The notes under the pieces are model-generated. The model saw only the letters and a program-made list of their open reading frames with translations. It did not search any database and was not told where the DNA came from. Shown in pieces: positions 53,751 to 63,421 of a stretch of DNA of 64,000 nt. The stretch's first letter is position 1. Every line of letters begins with the position of its first letter. The position numbers and the translations under genes were made by a program. This stretch comes from Vibrio splendidus. Its GTDB lineage: Bacteria > Pseudomonadota > Gammaproteobacteria > Enterobacterales > Vibrionaceae. The stretch covers positions 62,001 through 126,000 of the forward strand of contig NZ_MCUN01000054.1 in the NCBI RefSeq assembly GCF_002873455.1, given 5' to 3'.

Positions 53751-55088
53751 ATGAGTAACTCAATTAGTCGTCAATTCTGGCGATACACAATTCCTACCGT
53801 AGCGGCCATGTTAGTTAATGGCCTTTACCAAGTGGTGGATGGTATTTTCATTGGCCGTTATGTAGGGGCCGATGGGCTTGCGGGCATTAACGTCGCGTGG
53901 CCTGTTATTGGGTCGATCCTCGGTATTGGTATGCTTGTGGGAGTGGGGACGGGTGCGCTTGTCTCGATTCGCCAAGGCGAAAAAGACACCAAAGGCGCTA
54001 AGCAGATCTTAGCAACCGGTCTAACATTGTTGTTGGCGATAACGCCCATCGTTTCTGGATTGTTGTTTCTGTTTGCTGATAACTTCTTGCTTTGGCAGGG
54101 TGCTGAAGGGCGAGTGTATGAACTTGGCCTGCAATACTTACATATTCTGATTGGTGCTAGTGTCTTCACTTTAGGCTCTATCGCGATGCCGTTTTTACTG
54201 CGTAATGATGACAGTCCTAACTTGGCCACCATCCTGATGATTGTCGGTGCGGTGATTAATATTGTATTGGATTACCTATTTATCGCGCAGTTTGGTTGGG
54301 AGTTGAAGGGGGCTGCATTGGCAACCGCAATGGCTCAGTTTGTGGTAACAGGTTTGGGGTTGGCTTACTTTTTCTCACGTCGAGCAAACTTATGCTTACG
54401 TTGGAATGAACTGAGACTAAAGTTATCGGTGATTCCTGAAATCTTCGCCATTGGTACCTCGAGCTTCTTTATGTACGCTTACGGTTCGATGATGGTGGCA
54501 CTGCACAATGCCTTGTTCTCTCAATATGGCGACCAGCTGATGATTGGTGCATACGCTATTTTGGGCTACATAGTGACGGTTTATTACCTCACGGCAGAAG
54601 GGATCGCCAACGGCATGCAGCCATTAGTGAGCTACAACCATGGTGCGCGTAATCAAGCAAACATTCGTAAGCTACTTAAGATTGCGATGGTGAGTTCGGT
54701 ATTGATCGGTGTCGCGTTTGTATTGCTGCTGAACGCATTCCCACGTGAGTTCGTTTCTGTGTTTAGTTCGGATGAACCACAGTTAGTCGAGTACACAGTG
54801 TTGGGTATCCGATTGCACATGTTTGCACTGGCGCTTGATGGCTTCTTAGTGGTAGCGGGTGCTTACTATCAGGCAGTGAACAAAGGCAGCAAAGCGATGT
54901 TTGTGACGATAGGCAATATGCTTATCCAATTACCCTTCTTGTACATCATGCCTAAATTGTACGGTGTGCCGGGGATTTGGATTGCCTACCCACTGTCTAA
55001 CATCGCGCTCAGCGTCGTAGTTATGATTATGCTCTATAAAGACGTAAAGAAGCTCGACGATGCGCCGCTAGAAACAGCGACAGCATAG
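53751..55088 (+). CDS. MATE family efflux transporter
   Basis: This 445-residue inner-membrane protein has 12 predicted helices in two MatE halves. The N-terminal IPTVAAMLVNGLYQVVDGIFIGRYVG is a family signature. It exports cationic drugs or metabolites in exchange for Na+ or H+; substrate unknown. It is under the adjacent MarR regulator. It is not NorM, judging from the short N-terminus and different context. Confidence 0.92.
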   Translation: MSNSISRQFWRYTIPTVAAMLVNGLYQVVDGIFIGRYVGADGLAGINVAWPVIGSILGIGMLVGVGTGALVSIRQGEKDTKGAKQILATGLTLLLAITPIVSGLLFLFADNFLLWQGAEGRVYELGLQYLHILIGASVFTLGSIAMPFLLRNDDSPNLATILMIVGAVINIVLDYLFIAQFGWELKGAALATAMAQFVVTGLGLAYFFSRRANLCLRWNELRLKLSVIPEIFAIGTSSFFMYAYGSMMVALHNALFSQYGDQLMIGAYAILGYIVTVYYLTAEGIANGMQPLVSYNHGARNQANIRKLLKIAMVSSVLIGVAFVLLLNAFPREFVSVFSSDEPQLVEYTVLGIRLHMFALALDGFLVVAGAYYQAVNKGSKAMFVTIGNMLIQLPFLYIMPKLYGVPGIWIAYPLSNIALSVVVMIMLYKDVKKLDDAPLETATA

Positions 55089-55112
55089 GTCGCTGTTTTT
55101 GAGCTGAATTAA

Positions 55113-55140
55113 AAAGGTCTAGCGAATGCTAGACCTTTTC
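55113..55140. terminator. Bidirectional terminator between the MATE gene and ubiV
   Basis: AAAAGGTCTAGC (55113-55124) and GCTAGACCTTTT (55129-55140) form a 12-bp perfect stem with loop GAAT. Confidence 0.93.
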
Positions 55141-55173
55141 TGTATCTGTTGCTGATTCTTCCAATTTAAGGAA

Positions 55174-56052
55174 CTAGATGTTCTTAACGTCTAAACCCGC
55201 AAGCTGATGCCAATAACCGTTGCATTGGCGGCTTTCAATGGTCTTTGGATTTTCACCTTGTTCGTTCGCTCTGAAGTTATTGATTTCAGAGAAGGTATCG
55301 ATGCCCAATGGGCTTAAACGAACCACATCAACCAAGTCATGCATACTCGGTAGATCATTGACTAGGTTATAGCAGTAACCTGATTGAGTTTGAATACCGT
55401 TAAGGTTAAAGACAGACTGGCCTTCTTGGCTATCGACTTGTAGGCCGGTAGGGTATTTGATGCAGCAGGTTTCGCAATCGTCTTTGGCTTTGTTTTCTGC
55501 GCGAGCGGTAAAGCATCGTGCTGAATAAGCAAGCGGTAGGTAGCCGTGGCTAAATACTTCTACTTCGAACTTATTACGGATATTAAGCTCTTCGCACTGT
55601 GTCATTACGTTGCTTAGCCATTCGCGAGAAAGCTCAACTGGCATACACCAACGTGTCATACCTTGTTTCAAGAACAGGTTCAGAGTATGTGCGTTGTAGG
55701 TGTTAACCGCCGGGCCAACCACAAAAGGCACTTTGCTTTCGCTTGCTAATTGAATCGCAGACACGTCGTTGGCTTCAATCGCAAAGTCACCGTTATCAAT
55801 GTACTTCTTCATGATGTTGACTTCGCTTGGTGCTTCTAGCAATGCCATGGTGGAAAGTACGACTTGCTTACCTGAAGCAGACAGCTCTTTGGCAATATCC
55901 ATCCAGTGTTTTGCTTTCATCTCACGACGCTTTGAACACACGGCTTCACCTAGGTAGATGATATCAGCAGAGCTTGATTTCGCTTGCTCATAGAAGCTTT
56001 CAACGTCTTGTTTTGGCCAAAAATAAAGAAGAGGGCCTAATGCGTATTTCAT
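55174..56052 (-). CDS. ubiV: O2-independent ubiquinone hydroxylation protein UbiV (U32 family)
   Basis: From ATG 56052 (GGAG 6 nt upstream) the protein is 292 residues. The four [4Fe-4S] cysteines known in E. coli UbiV are at the same positions: Cys39, Cys180, Cys193 and Cys197 (a fifth, Cys196, is adjacent). It forms a heterodimer with UbiU and hydroxylates ubiquinone precursors without oxygen. An alternative ATG at 56064 adds four residues. It follows ubiU by 18 nt. Confidence 0.94.
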   Translation of the reverse strand: MKYALGPLLYFWPKQDVESFYEQAKSSSADIIYLGEAVCSKRREMKAKHWMDIAKELSASGKQVVLSTMALLEAPSEVNIMKKYIDNGDFAIEANDVSAIQLASESKVPFVVGPAVNTYNAHTLNLFLKQGMTRWCMPVELSREWLSNVMTQCEELNIRNKFEVEVFSHGYLPLAYSARCFTARAENKAKDDCETCCIKYPTGLQVDSQEGQSVFNLNGIQTQSGYCYNLVNDLPSMHDLVDVVRLSPLGIDTFSEINNFRANEQGENPKTIESRQCNGYWHQLAGLDVKNI

Positions 56053-56070
56053 TGAGTTCTCCATTTGGCT

Positions 56071-57084
56071 CTATTGCCATTTACGGTGATAAGCGCCAAG
56101 CGTGGTTTGTGTACCTTCAGATACATTCGCCAGTGTCGCATTCCAAGCTTGTTCCACTTGGTATTGTTCTGGGTTCGCTAAGTAGCGGTCGATAGCTGCG
56201 CGCCAAGTACGAGTCACTTGCTCGACATAAGCAGGGCTACGTTGGCGACCTTCAATTTTCACTGAGGCAACGTTGGCAGCAAATAGCTCAGGCAGCATAG
56301 ACAGTGTGTTGAGGCTGGTCGGCTCTTCAAGTGCGTGATAGCGTTTACGCTCACCATCGATCTCGGCTTCAAAGCGGCCTTTACATAGCGTTGGGTAGCC
56401 CGCGTTTTCGCCGGCTACGTACTTGTCGATAAGAATCTCATTCAAGCGTGACTCTAGACCTGTTTCTGTTTCTTGCCAGCGAACGTATTTTGCTGGAGAA
56501 CAAGCACCAACGGTATTTGGTGATTCGCCGGTCATGTACGAAGAAAGGTAGCAACGACCTTCTGCCATGATACACAAGCTACCAAAAGCGAATACTTCAA
56601 GGTCAACGTCAGAAGTGATATTACGAGAAAGCTGTTTGACCTGATGAATCGACAATACACGCGGTAGTACCACACGCTTTACATTGAAGTTCTTGTGGTA
56701 GAAGTCGATTGCAGCCGCATTGGTCGCAGAAGCTTGAACCGATAGATGTAACTCTAGTTCTGGATATTTGTTTGCTGCGTACTCAAGCACTGCGATATCA
56801 GCAATGATCAGCGCATCAACACCCAGTGCTGCGGCGTTGTCTACGGCATTTGTCCAGCGTTCGAAGCCATTTGGGTGAGCAAAAGTATTTAAGGCAACGT
56901 GAATTTTCTTGTTGCGGTCATGCACATATTGCACAGCACGATCGAGCTTTTTACCCGCAAAGTTAAGGCCGGCAAAGTGTCGGGCATTGGTATCGTCTTT
57001 GAATCCGATATAGACAGCATCCGCACCACAATCAATAGCGGTTTTCAAAGCAGGTAAGTTACCCGCTGGGCATAAGAGTTCCAT
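56071..57084 (-). CDS. ubiU: O2-independent ubiquinone hydroxylation protein UbiU (U32 family)
   Basis: This 337-residue U32-family TIM-barrel-like protein has cysteines Cys171, Cys178, Cys195 and Cys234, which align with the E. coli cluster ligands 169, 176, 193 and 232 (all shifted by two). The N-terminus MELLCPAGNLPALKTAIDCG is typical. It works with UbiV and UbiT under anoxia. The upstream 175 nt contain one perfect FNR half-site (TTGAT, 57148-57152) but no full palindrome. Confidence 0.94.
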   Translation of the reverse strand: MELLCPAGNLPALKTAIDCGADAVYIGFKDDTNARHFAGLNFAGKKLDRAVQYVHDRNKKIHVALNTFAHPNGFERWTNAVDNAAALGVDALIIADIAVLEYAANKYPELELHLSVQASATNAAAIDFYHKNFNVKRVVLPRVLSIHQVKQLSRNITSDVDLEVFAFGSLCIMAEGRCYLSSYMTGESPNTVGACSPAKYVRWQETETGLESRLNEILIDKYVAGENAGYPTLCKGRFEAEIDGERKRYHALEEPTSLNTLSMLPELFAANVASVKIEGRQRSPAYVEQVTRTWRAAIDRYLANPEQYQVEQAWNATLANVSEGTQTTLGAYHRKWQ

Positions 57085-57261
57085 TTGCTCACTACCAGTA
57101 GAATGAAATTGAAGCGAGTATTTTATGAAGAATTATGAATGACGGAATTGATGTAAGGCAGGTTTAGATGGATAAATCTGCTTTTACTCCGTTTGGGGTA
57201 CGACTAGTAAGGCTTTTGTACTTTGGTGTGGCTTTTGACAGGGTGATATTTGAATCGTGTA

Positions 57262-59301
57262 CTAGTTCTTATGGCGACGATTTTGGGCAAACAGCTCTTC
57301 GACGTCTTGTTTCGGTTGTGGGCGATAGAAGTGGAAGCCTTGAATTGAACTGCAGTTGAGGTTAGAAAGCAGGGTCGCTTGTTCACTGGTTTCGACGCCT
57401 TCTGCCACTACAGTTAAATCGAGAGATTTACCCAGGTTGATGATGTTTTCAATCACAGTGATTTGCTTTGGTAGCGTATCGATATCAGAGATAAAAGCTC
57501 GGTCTATTTTGAGTTCATCAATTGGGAAGCGAGCCAAATAAGACAGAGAAGAATAGCCCGTACCGAAATCATCGATAGATAAAGCAAAGCCGAGTTTCTT
57601 TATAGCGTTAAGCATTTGAAGTGTGTGTTCACTATCACTCATCACCGCGCTTTCTGTCAGCTCAAACGTAATAGCACTAGGATCAAGCTCTGTTGAGCGA
57701 AGTAACTTTTCAACGTAATCAATCAGTTTCGGGTTACCAAACTGCTCAGGAGACAAGTTGATAGCCACTCTACCTGGCAGGATACCTTGCATCTTCCATC
57801 GCTTAACCGTGGCAAATACTTCACGCATTACCACTCGGCCAAGCTGCTCGATAAGGCCGGCACGTTCTGCTACAGGGATGAATGCCGCAGGGCTGATATA
57901 GCCTTCTACAGGGTGCTTCCAACGTACCAAAGCTTCAGCGCCGTTGATGGTGAAATCACGCGCGTTGACCTTAGGTTGATACCAAACCTCAAGTCCATTC
58001 TGTTGCAGTGCTTTTTGCAGTTCTATCTCCAACCACAATCGCATACGCGCTTCTTTGTTCATCTGTTCGTTGAACTTGATCAGGCGGTTACGTCCACGAT
58101 CTTTGGCTTCATACATCGCAGTGTCTGCGTTTTGTAGCAAGATACGAGCATCGGTACCATCTTGAGGAAAGCTCACGCTGCCAATAGAACAGGCTAAGCG
58201 TTTACTAAAGTGGTGAAGATCGAAGGGTTGATTGATCAGGGAAATGATCTTTTCAGCGAGCATTTCAGGTGTTCGTTGATGCTCTGGTTCTGGCAGAATA
58301 ATACCAAATTCATCACCGCCTAAATGACCAATAACGGCCTGACGAGGCAGTAAACGTTTTAGGCGTGAAGCGACCTCTTTAATCACTTTATCACCAATGT
58401 GATGACCTAGTGAATCATTGATATTCTTAAAGTTATCAATATCTAAGTAGAGCATAACAACCGGCGTATCGTTTTGAATGAACTGCTCAAGACGTTTGGT
58501 AAACCCAACTCGGTTGTAGAGCTTGGTCAGTGCATCGATGTAGGCATCTTCACTGTTTGTAGGCGTATACTGCTTTGTGGTCTCTTGTGCGTCTTGAATA
58601 AGCACAAGCTGAGTCTTACTTCCAAGAACTGTGGTGGAGTCGATGTTGAGTTGAACTTTACGTTCAAAGCCGCATCGGGCGCCCGTTAAGCAAACCAAAC
58701 CAGACTCAGAAATAATAGAACTGAGGTTATTATTGAAGACTGTTTTGCTTTGTTCATCGATGAACAATCGTCCCAACTCTTCGCCAATTAACTCGGTGGT
58801 GGAGTTAAAGCCGAGCAAGCGTGCTGCTGCTGGGTTTGATGACAAGATGTAGTCACTTTCAACTAACAGTAATCCGTCAGGGAGTAGGTGAGATAGCTTG
58901 TGGAATTTCGCTTCGGATTCTTCTAAAGAACGGGCAAGTACTTGGTTTTCTGATGTGTCGAAGGCATGAAAGACAATGTAGTCGGTTTTGTTGCCATTCG
59001 TCAGCGGAGATAGGCTGAAATTAAGGCTGGTATCGAGGTCAGTTTCGTTGAGAGTGACTTCGGCCTCAATCGTTTCGCCATTGAATGCACGCTCATAGTA
59101 AGGCTTAAGGTGTTGGTAGAATTGCTCACCTAATGTTTGGCGATCATTCATGCCAGCAAGCTCGGTTTTACTCAAACCAGCAATATCGCAGTAACGCTCA
59201 TTAACCATAAAATAGTTATGTTGGGCATCAAGTACCGCAAAAAAGAACGGACTGTTTGCTGTTAGCTGGGTAAACCAATGTTGTAGTTGCTGGGGAGGCA
59301 T
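57262..59301 (-). CDS. rocS: PAS-GGDEF-EAL cyclic-di-GMP enzyme (RocS type)
   Basis: This 679-residue cytoplasmic protein has two PAS domains (about 12-120 and 130-240), GGDEF (328-332, intact) and EAL (456-458 in GAEALVRWKHP, with DDFGTGYSSL and ELTESAVM intact). Both catalytic motifs look functional; no RxxD I-site lies in front of GGDEF. In V. cholerae, the gene at this position (VC0653, from memory) is RocS, a net phosphodiesterase affecting rugosity and motility. Start ATG 59301; a TTG one codon earlier is possible. It separates ubiUV from ubiT. Net activity cannot be read from sequence. Confidence 0.88.
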   Translation of the reverse strand: MPPQQLQHWFTQLTANSPFFFAVLDAQHNYFMVNERYCDIAGLSKTELAGMNDRQTLGEQFYQHLKPYYERAFNGETIEAEVTLNETDLDTSLNFSLSPLTNGNKTDYIVFHAFDTSENQVLARSLEESEAKFHKLSHLLPDGLLLVESDYILSSNPAAARLLGFNSTTELIGEELGRLFIDEQSKTVFNNNLSSIISESGLVCLTGARCGFERKVQLNIDSTTVLGSKTQLVLIQDAQETTKQYTPTNSEDAYIDALTKLYNRVGFTKRLEQFIQNDTPVVMLYLDIDNFKNINDSLGHHIGDKVIKEVASRLKRLLPRQAVIGHLGGDEFGIILPEPEHQRTPEMLAEKIISLINQPFDLHHFSKRLACSIGSVSFPQDGTDARILLQNADTAMYEAKDRGRNRLIKFNEQMNKEARMRLWLEIELQKALQQNGLEVWYQPKVNARDFTINGAEALVRWKHPVEGYISPAAFIPVAERAGLIEQLGRVVMREVFATVKRWKMQGILPGRVAINLSPEQFGNPKLIDYVEKLLRSTELDPSAITFELTESAVMSDSEHTLQMLNAIKKLGFALSIDDFGTGYSSLSYLARFPIDELKIDRAFISDIDTLPKQITVIENIINLGKSLDLTVVAEGVETSEQATLLSNLNCSSIQGFHFYRPQPKQDVEELFAQNRRHKN

Positions 59302-59559
59302 CAAAGTACTACCAATTCTCCAAGAGCTTGAATATTCACTATCGATAAATATTTATTACTTTCTGTGTGGCTATCGATATTTACCTGTGAGTGCAGCGAT
59401 CCGCTGTAATTCTCATGACCTGAGTAACTATAACTGTGATTTTCAGGATATTAAAGGTCGAGTATCAAACCGAAGTTAATTTGATACATAACAGTAACTG
59501 AGATTTCAACATCATCTATGATGCATTCCATATTATTGACAAAGTTACGGATAAGTCAC

Positions 59560-60087
59560 GTGATAAACAAGATTCGCACTCAACTAGTTCAAAATGCCGC
59601 ATCAATTTTGCGATCTCCAGTCCAGTTATTGCCTAAAATAGTACAAAAAAGAGCCTTATTGGAGGCGCTTAAGAATGTCTTTAAGGAAGCTTTAGAGGAC
59701 GGTGACTTTGAATTCTTAGAAGACAAGTGGCTTAAAGTCTCAATAAAAGATATGGGGTTAAGTTGGTGTATTAGCTATCAAAATGAGCAACTAGTTGTAG
59801 CTGATAACGAGGTTGTTGAAGATGTAAGCTTTAGCGGAAACCTTAACGATCTTGTGCTGATTGCCGGGCGTAAAGAAGACCCAGATACGCTTTTCTTTCA
59901 ACGTAGACTGTCTATTGAGGGCGATACAGAGCTTGGTTTAGAAGTCAAAAACTTGATGGATAGCGTAGATTTAGACGTATTGCCGACTCCTATGAAAACT
60001 TTGTTAAATCAATTAGCTGATTTTGTGCAGAAGGGAGTACAATCCCCAGATACACAAAGTGAGGTAATGAATGCTTATTCGAACTGA
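59560..60087 (+). CDS. ubiT: Anaerobic ubiquinone accessory factor UbiT (SCP2 domain)
   Basis: This lipid-binding protein supports O2-independent ubiquinone synthesis. The SCP2 domain (about residues 35-135) includes DPDTLFFQRRLSIEGDTELGLEVKNLMD, nearly the E. coli YhbT sequence. The start is uncertain: GTG 59560 aligns with the E. coli N-terminus (175 residues), while ATG 59518 adds 14. The upstream region has TTGAT (59479-59483), one FNR half-site. It overlaps yhbS by 17 nt. Confidence 0.9.
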   Translation: MINKIRTQLVQNAASILRSPVQLLPKIVQKRALLEALKNVFKEALEDGDFEFLEDKWLKVSIKDMGLSWCISYQNEQLVVADNEVVEDVSFSGNLNDLVLIAGRKEDPDTLFFQRRLSIEGDTELGLEVKNLMDSVDLDVLPTPMKTLLNQLADFVQKGVQSPDTQSEVMNAYSN

Positions 60088-60574
60088 AGCACCGGCAGAT
60101 ATACTTGTCATTGATCGTTTATTGAAATCTGTTTTTGAAACAGATGCAGAAGCTAATTTGGTTATGAGCTTGCGTGAGAATAGCCATTTAACGCTATCGC
60201 TGGTGGCTTGTTCTGATGAGGGCGAGGTGGTTGGCCACCTGATGTTTAGCCCTATTACTCTCCATGGTGACGATCATAACTGGCAGGGACTTGCGCCTCT
60301 CGCGGTGAAAGAAGAGTACCGCAATCAAGGTATTGCCAAATCACTGGTTGAAGACGCATTTTCTACATTGGTAGATTTCGGTTACCCAGCCTGTGTTGTG
60401 CTTGGTGATCCTGCTTACTACGGCCGCTTTGGTTTTAAGGCTGCGAGCGAGTTTGGCCTGAGTTGTGTTTGGGATGTACCTGAAGGTGCTTTCCAAGCGA
60501 TTGAGTTGGTAGAGGGTGTGTTTGCTGGGCATTCTGGTGAGATTGCTTACAGCCCAGAGTTCAACGACTTATAA
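60071..60574 (+). CDS. yhbS: GNAT N-acetyltransferase YhbS
   Basis: This 167-residue GNAT protein has the acetyl-CoA loop YRNQGIAKSLVEDA (motif Q/RxxGxA). It overlaps ubiT and follows it as in E. coli, so it is part of the ubiT transcript. Its substrate is unknown; the conserved pairing with ubiT suggests a tie to the same condition, not proof of a shared pathway. Confidence 0.9.
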   Translation: MLIRTEAPADILVIDRLLKSVFETDAEANLVMSLRENSHLTLSLVACSDEGEVVGHLMFSPITLHGDDHNWQGLAPLAVKEEYRNQGIAKSLVEDAFSTLVDFGYPACVVLGDPAYYGRFGFKAASEFGLSCVWDVPEGAFQAIELVEGVFAGHSGEIAYSPEFNDL

Positions 60575-60614
60575 GCTGATTTACCACGTAATCCGATACA
60601 AACTGATTTAGTCT

Positions 60615-60646
60615 AAATAAAGGAGCTTGATGCTCCTTTATTTTTT
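60615..60646 (+). terminator. Terminator of ubiT-yhbS
   Basis: AAATAAAGGAGC (60615-60626) and GCTCCTTTATTT (60632-60643) form a 12-bp perfect stem with T-run. Confidence 0.92.
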
Positions 60647-60727
60647 GTTAGTATCAGCCTCAATGAGCTCCTTTCAGTTCGCTCTAAGAAGAGCAATACC
60701 AACAAACCTAAGGTTACACCGCTAGAT

Positions 60728-61126
60728 ATGTCACAAACAAACGCACAATACCTGCAAGAGATGGGCATCAGCCAATGGGAGCTTAGTCACCCAGAGCGTT
60801 TGGTTGGCTACGAATCTGAATTGATTCCACTATCGAGCGACTGCAAGTTGCTACTGGTTTCGCCTGAAAAACCTCAGGAAGATCTCGCCGTGATGTTTGA
60901 ACGCGTACTTAAAAGTATCAAACTCGACTTATCTCAGGCTTTACACCTTCAACCACAACACTTGTCTGCTGTGGATTTAGGTTCGGTTGAATGGGTATGG
61001 TTTGCTGGTTGCGAATCTGCACATGAACTGAAGGTAAAAACACTTCAATCTCCATTACTGTCTGACATTAACGGTAATAACCAACATCGCCGCGACTTAT
61101 GGCAACAAATTTGTGCTTATGACTAA
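60728..61126 (+). CDS. holD: DNA polymerase III psi subunit
   Basis: This 132-residue protein matches HolD by the N-terminal segment YLQEMGISQWELSHPERL and the C-terminal DLWQQICAYD (E. coli ALWQQICTYE). Psi, with chi, links the clamp loader to SSB. It overlaps rimI by 8 nt, the same pair as in E. coli. HolD diverges fast, so the match rests on the two ends and the neighbour. Confidence 0.9.
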   Translation: MSQTNAQYLQEMGISQWELSHPERLVGYESELIPLSSDCKLLLVSPEKPQEDLAVMFERVLKSIKLDLSQALHLQPQHLSAVDLGSVEWVWFAGCESAHELKVKTLQSPLLSDINGNNQHRRDLWQQICAYD

Positions 61127-61574
61127 TCAACTTTTACCGACTTCAGAACAACACCTAGACGCAATTTGGCAGATTGAGCAGACCGCGCATTCTCACCCTT
61201 GGTCTGAAAACATGATCCGTGATCTTAATAGTCGCGGAGGCAGCCACCGTGTTTTAGAGGTGGATGGAGAGGTTGTCGGCTATTTCTATGCTCAAAACAT
61301 TGTCGGTGAGGTTACTTTGCTGACGATAGCGGTTGACCCCAAGCAACAAGGTAAAGGCTACGGTAAGGCTTTGGTTGAACACTTTCTCGATATGTGTGAA
61401 CAAGCTGACGCGGAAAGTGCTTGGCTGGAAGTTCGCGAAAGTAATGTGAATGCGTTTAATCTTTACGAGAAGGCTGGCTTTAATGAAGTCGATCGCCGCC
61501 GTAACTATTACCCAACCAAGCAAGGCAACGAAGATGCGATCATTATGAGCTATCTTTTTATGTCGTTTAGCTAA
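61119..61574 (+). CDS. rimI: Ribosomal protein S18-alanine N-acetyltransferase
   Basis: This 151-residue GNAT enzyme acetylates the N-terminal Ala of S18. Motifs: acetyl-CoA loop QQGKGYGKALVEH, LEVRESNVNAFNLYEKAGF and RRNYYPTKQGNEDAIIM, close to E. coli. The start is ATG 61119, inside holD; GTG 61113 is an alternative. Confidence 0.93.
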   Translation: MTNQLLPTSEQHLDAIWQIEQTAHSHPWSENMIRDLNSRGGSHRVLEVDGEVVGYFYAQNIVGEVTLLTIAVDPKQQGKGYGKALVEHFLDMCEQADAESAWLEVRESNVNAFNLYEKAGFNEVDRRRNYYPTKQGNEDAIIMSYLFMSFS

Positions 61575-61747
61575 CAATCTACGTCTTTTAGCTAACCCTA
61601 AATAACTAACCACAGAATTAGCCACAAAATAGGGTGTAAACTGACCCTTTAGAAAGTGACTCGCTTTCTGTATAATCCGCACACAGAATTCAAGGGCAAG
61701 TATTATCTACTTGCCCTTTTTACGCTTTAGATCAGCAAAGGGCGACT

Positions 61748-63328
61748 ATGTCTTTCCAACAAGAAGTGAGCAAACGTAGAACGTTTGCAATTATCTCTCA
61801 CCCGGATGCGGGTAAAACCACGATTACTGAAAAAGTTCTTTTATTCGGAAACGCAATTCAAAAAGCGGGTACCGTAAAAGGTCGTGGCTCTAACCAGCAC
61901 GCTAAATCTGACTGGATGGAGATGGAAAAAGAACGTGGTATTTCGGTAACCACGTCGGTAATGCAATTCCCATACAATGATTGCCTAGTAAACCTACTCG
62001 ATACTCCAGGACACGAAGATTTCTCGGAAGATACGTACCGTACACTAACAGCGGTTGACTCTTGTTTGATGGTTATCGATGCTGCGAAAGGTGTCGAGGA
62101 TCGTACTCGTAAACTGATGGAAGTAACGCGTCTACGTGATACTCCAATCGTAACGTTTATGAACAAACTTGACCGTGACGTTCGTGACCCAATGGAAGTG
62201 CTTGATGAAGTAGAAAGCGAGCTAGGTATGGCTTGTGCTCCAATCTCATGGCCAATCGGTTGTGGTAAAGAGTTTAAAGGTGTTTATCACATTCATCGTG
62301 ATGAAACGATCTTGTACGAATCTGGCCACGGCCATGAGATCCAAGAAGTTCGTATCATTAAAGGTCTAGATAACCCTGAACTAGACGAAGCTGTTGGCGA
62401 AGATCTGGCGAGCAGTGTTCGTGAAGAGCTTGAATTGGTTATTGGTGCATGTCCTGAGTTTGATCTCGATTTGTTCCTTGCTGGTGAACTAACGCCTGTT
62501 TATTTCGGTACAGCATTAGGTAACTTTGGTGTTGACCACATGCTAGATGGTTTGACTAAGTGGGCTCCGGGCCCTCAAACTCGTCAAGCTAACGAGCGTG
62601 ATGTTGAAGCGACAGAAGAGAAGTTCTCTGGCTTCGTCTTTAAGATCCAAGCAAATATGGATCCAAAACACCGAGACCGTATCGCATTCATGCGTATCGT
62701 TTCGGGTACTTACAACCAAGGTATGAAGATGAATCATGTTCGTACTGGTAAGAACGTAAGTATTTCGGATGCGGTAACTTTCATGGCGGGCGACCGTGCG
62801 CGAGCTGAAAAAGCGTATGCTGGTGACATCATTGGCTTGCATAACCATGGCACAATCCAGATTGGTGATACCTTTACTCAAGGCGAAAACTTGAAGTTCG
62901 CGGGTATTCCAAACTTCGCGCCTGAACTATTCCGTCGTATTCGTCTACGCGATCCACTAAAGCAGAAGCAACTTCTAAAAGGTTTGGTTCAGCTTTCTGA
63001 AGAGGGCGCAGTACAAGTATTCCGTCCTATGCAGAACAACGACCTGATCGTTGGTGCGGTTGGTGTACTTCAGTTTGACGTGGTTGTAGCGCGTTTGAAA
63101 GCGGAATACAACGTAGAAGCTATCTACGAAGGCGTTAACGTTGCAACCGCTCGCTGGGTTGAGTGTGATGACGCTAAGAAACTAGAAGAGTTCAAACGTA
63201 AGAATCAATCTAACCTAGCGTTAGATGGTGGTGATAACCTGTCTTACATCGCACCTACGATGGTGAACTTGAACCTAGCTTCTGAACGCTTCCCTGACGT
63301 TCAGTTCCGAGCGACGCGCGAGCACTAA
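61748..63328 (+). CDS. prfC: Peptide chain release factor RF3
   Basis: This 526-residue translational GTPase recycles RF1/RF2. P-loop SHPDAGKTT (17-25), DTPGHEDF and NKLDRD are intact; domains II and III follow. The ATG has AAAGGG 7 nt upstream. It is followed by its own terminator. Confidence 0.97.
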   Translation: MSFQQEVSKRRTFAIISHPDAGKTTITEKVLLFGNAIQKAGTVKGRGSNQHAKSDWMEMEKERGISVTTSVMQFPYNDCLVNLLDTPGHEDFSEDTYRTLTAVDSCLMVIDAAKGVEDRTRKLMEVTRLRDTPIVTFMNKLDRDVRDPMEVLDEVESELGMACAPISWPIGCGKEFKGVYHIHRDETILYESGHGHEIQEVRIIKGLDNPELDEAVGEDLASSVREELELVIGACPEFDLDLFLAGELTPVYFGTALGNFGVDHMLDGLTKWAPGPQTRQANERDVEATEEKFSGFVFKIQANMDPKHRDRIAFMRIVSGTYNQGMKMNHVRTGKNVSISDAVTFMAGDRARAEKAYAGDIIGLHNHGTIQIGDTFTQGENLKFAGIPNFAPELFRRIRLRDPLKQKQLLKGLVQLSEEGAVQVFRPMQNNDLIVGAVGVLQFDVVVARLKAEYNVEAIYEGVNVATARWVECDDAKKLEEFKRKNQSNLALDGGDNLSYIAPTMVNLNLASERFPDVQFRATREH

Positions 63329-63355
63329 TTTCTCCGCGATCTATTCGAGTTAAAC

Positions 63356-63389
63356 AAAAACGTCTATTGTTCTGCAATAGGCGTTTTTT
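63356..63389 (+). terminator. Terminator of prfC
   Basis: AAAAACGTCTATTG (63356-63369) and CAATAGGCGTTTTT (63375-63388), one G-U pair. Confidence 0.9.
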
Positions 63390-63421
63390 AATACGTGTTA
63401 TTTGAGGTTAAAGGCTGAGGT

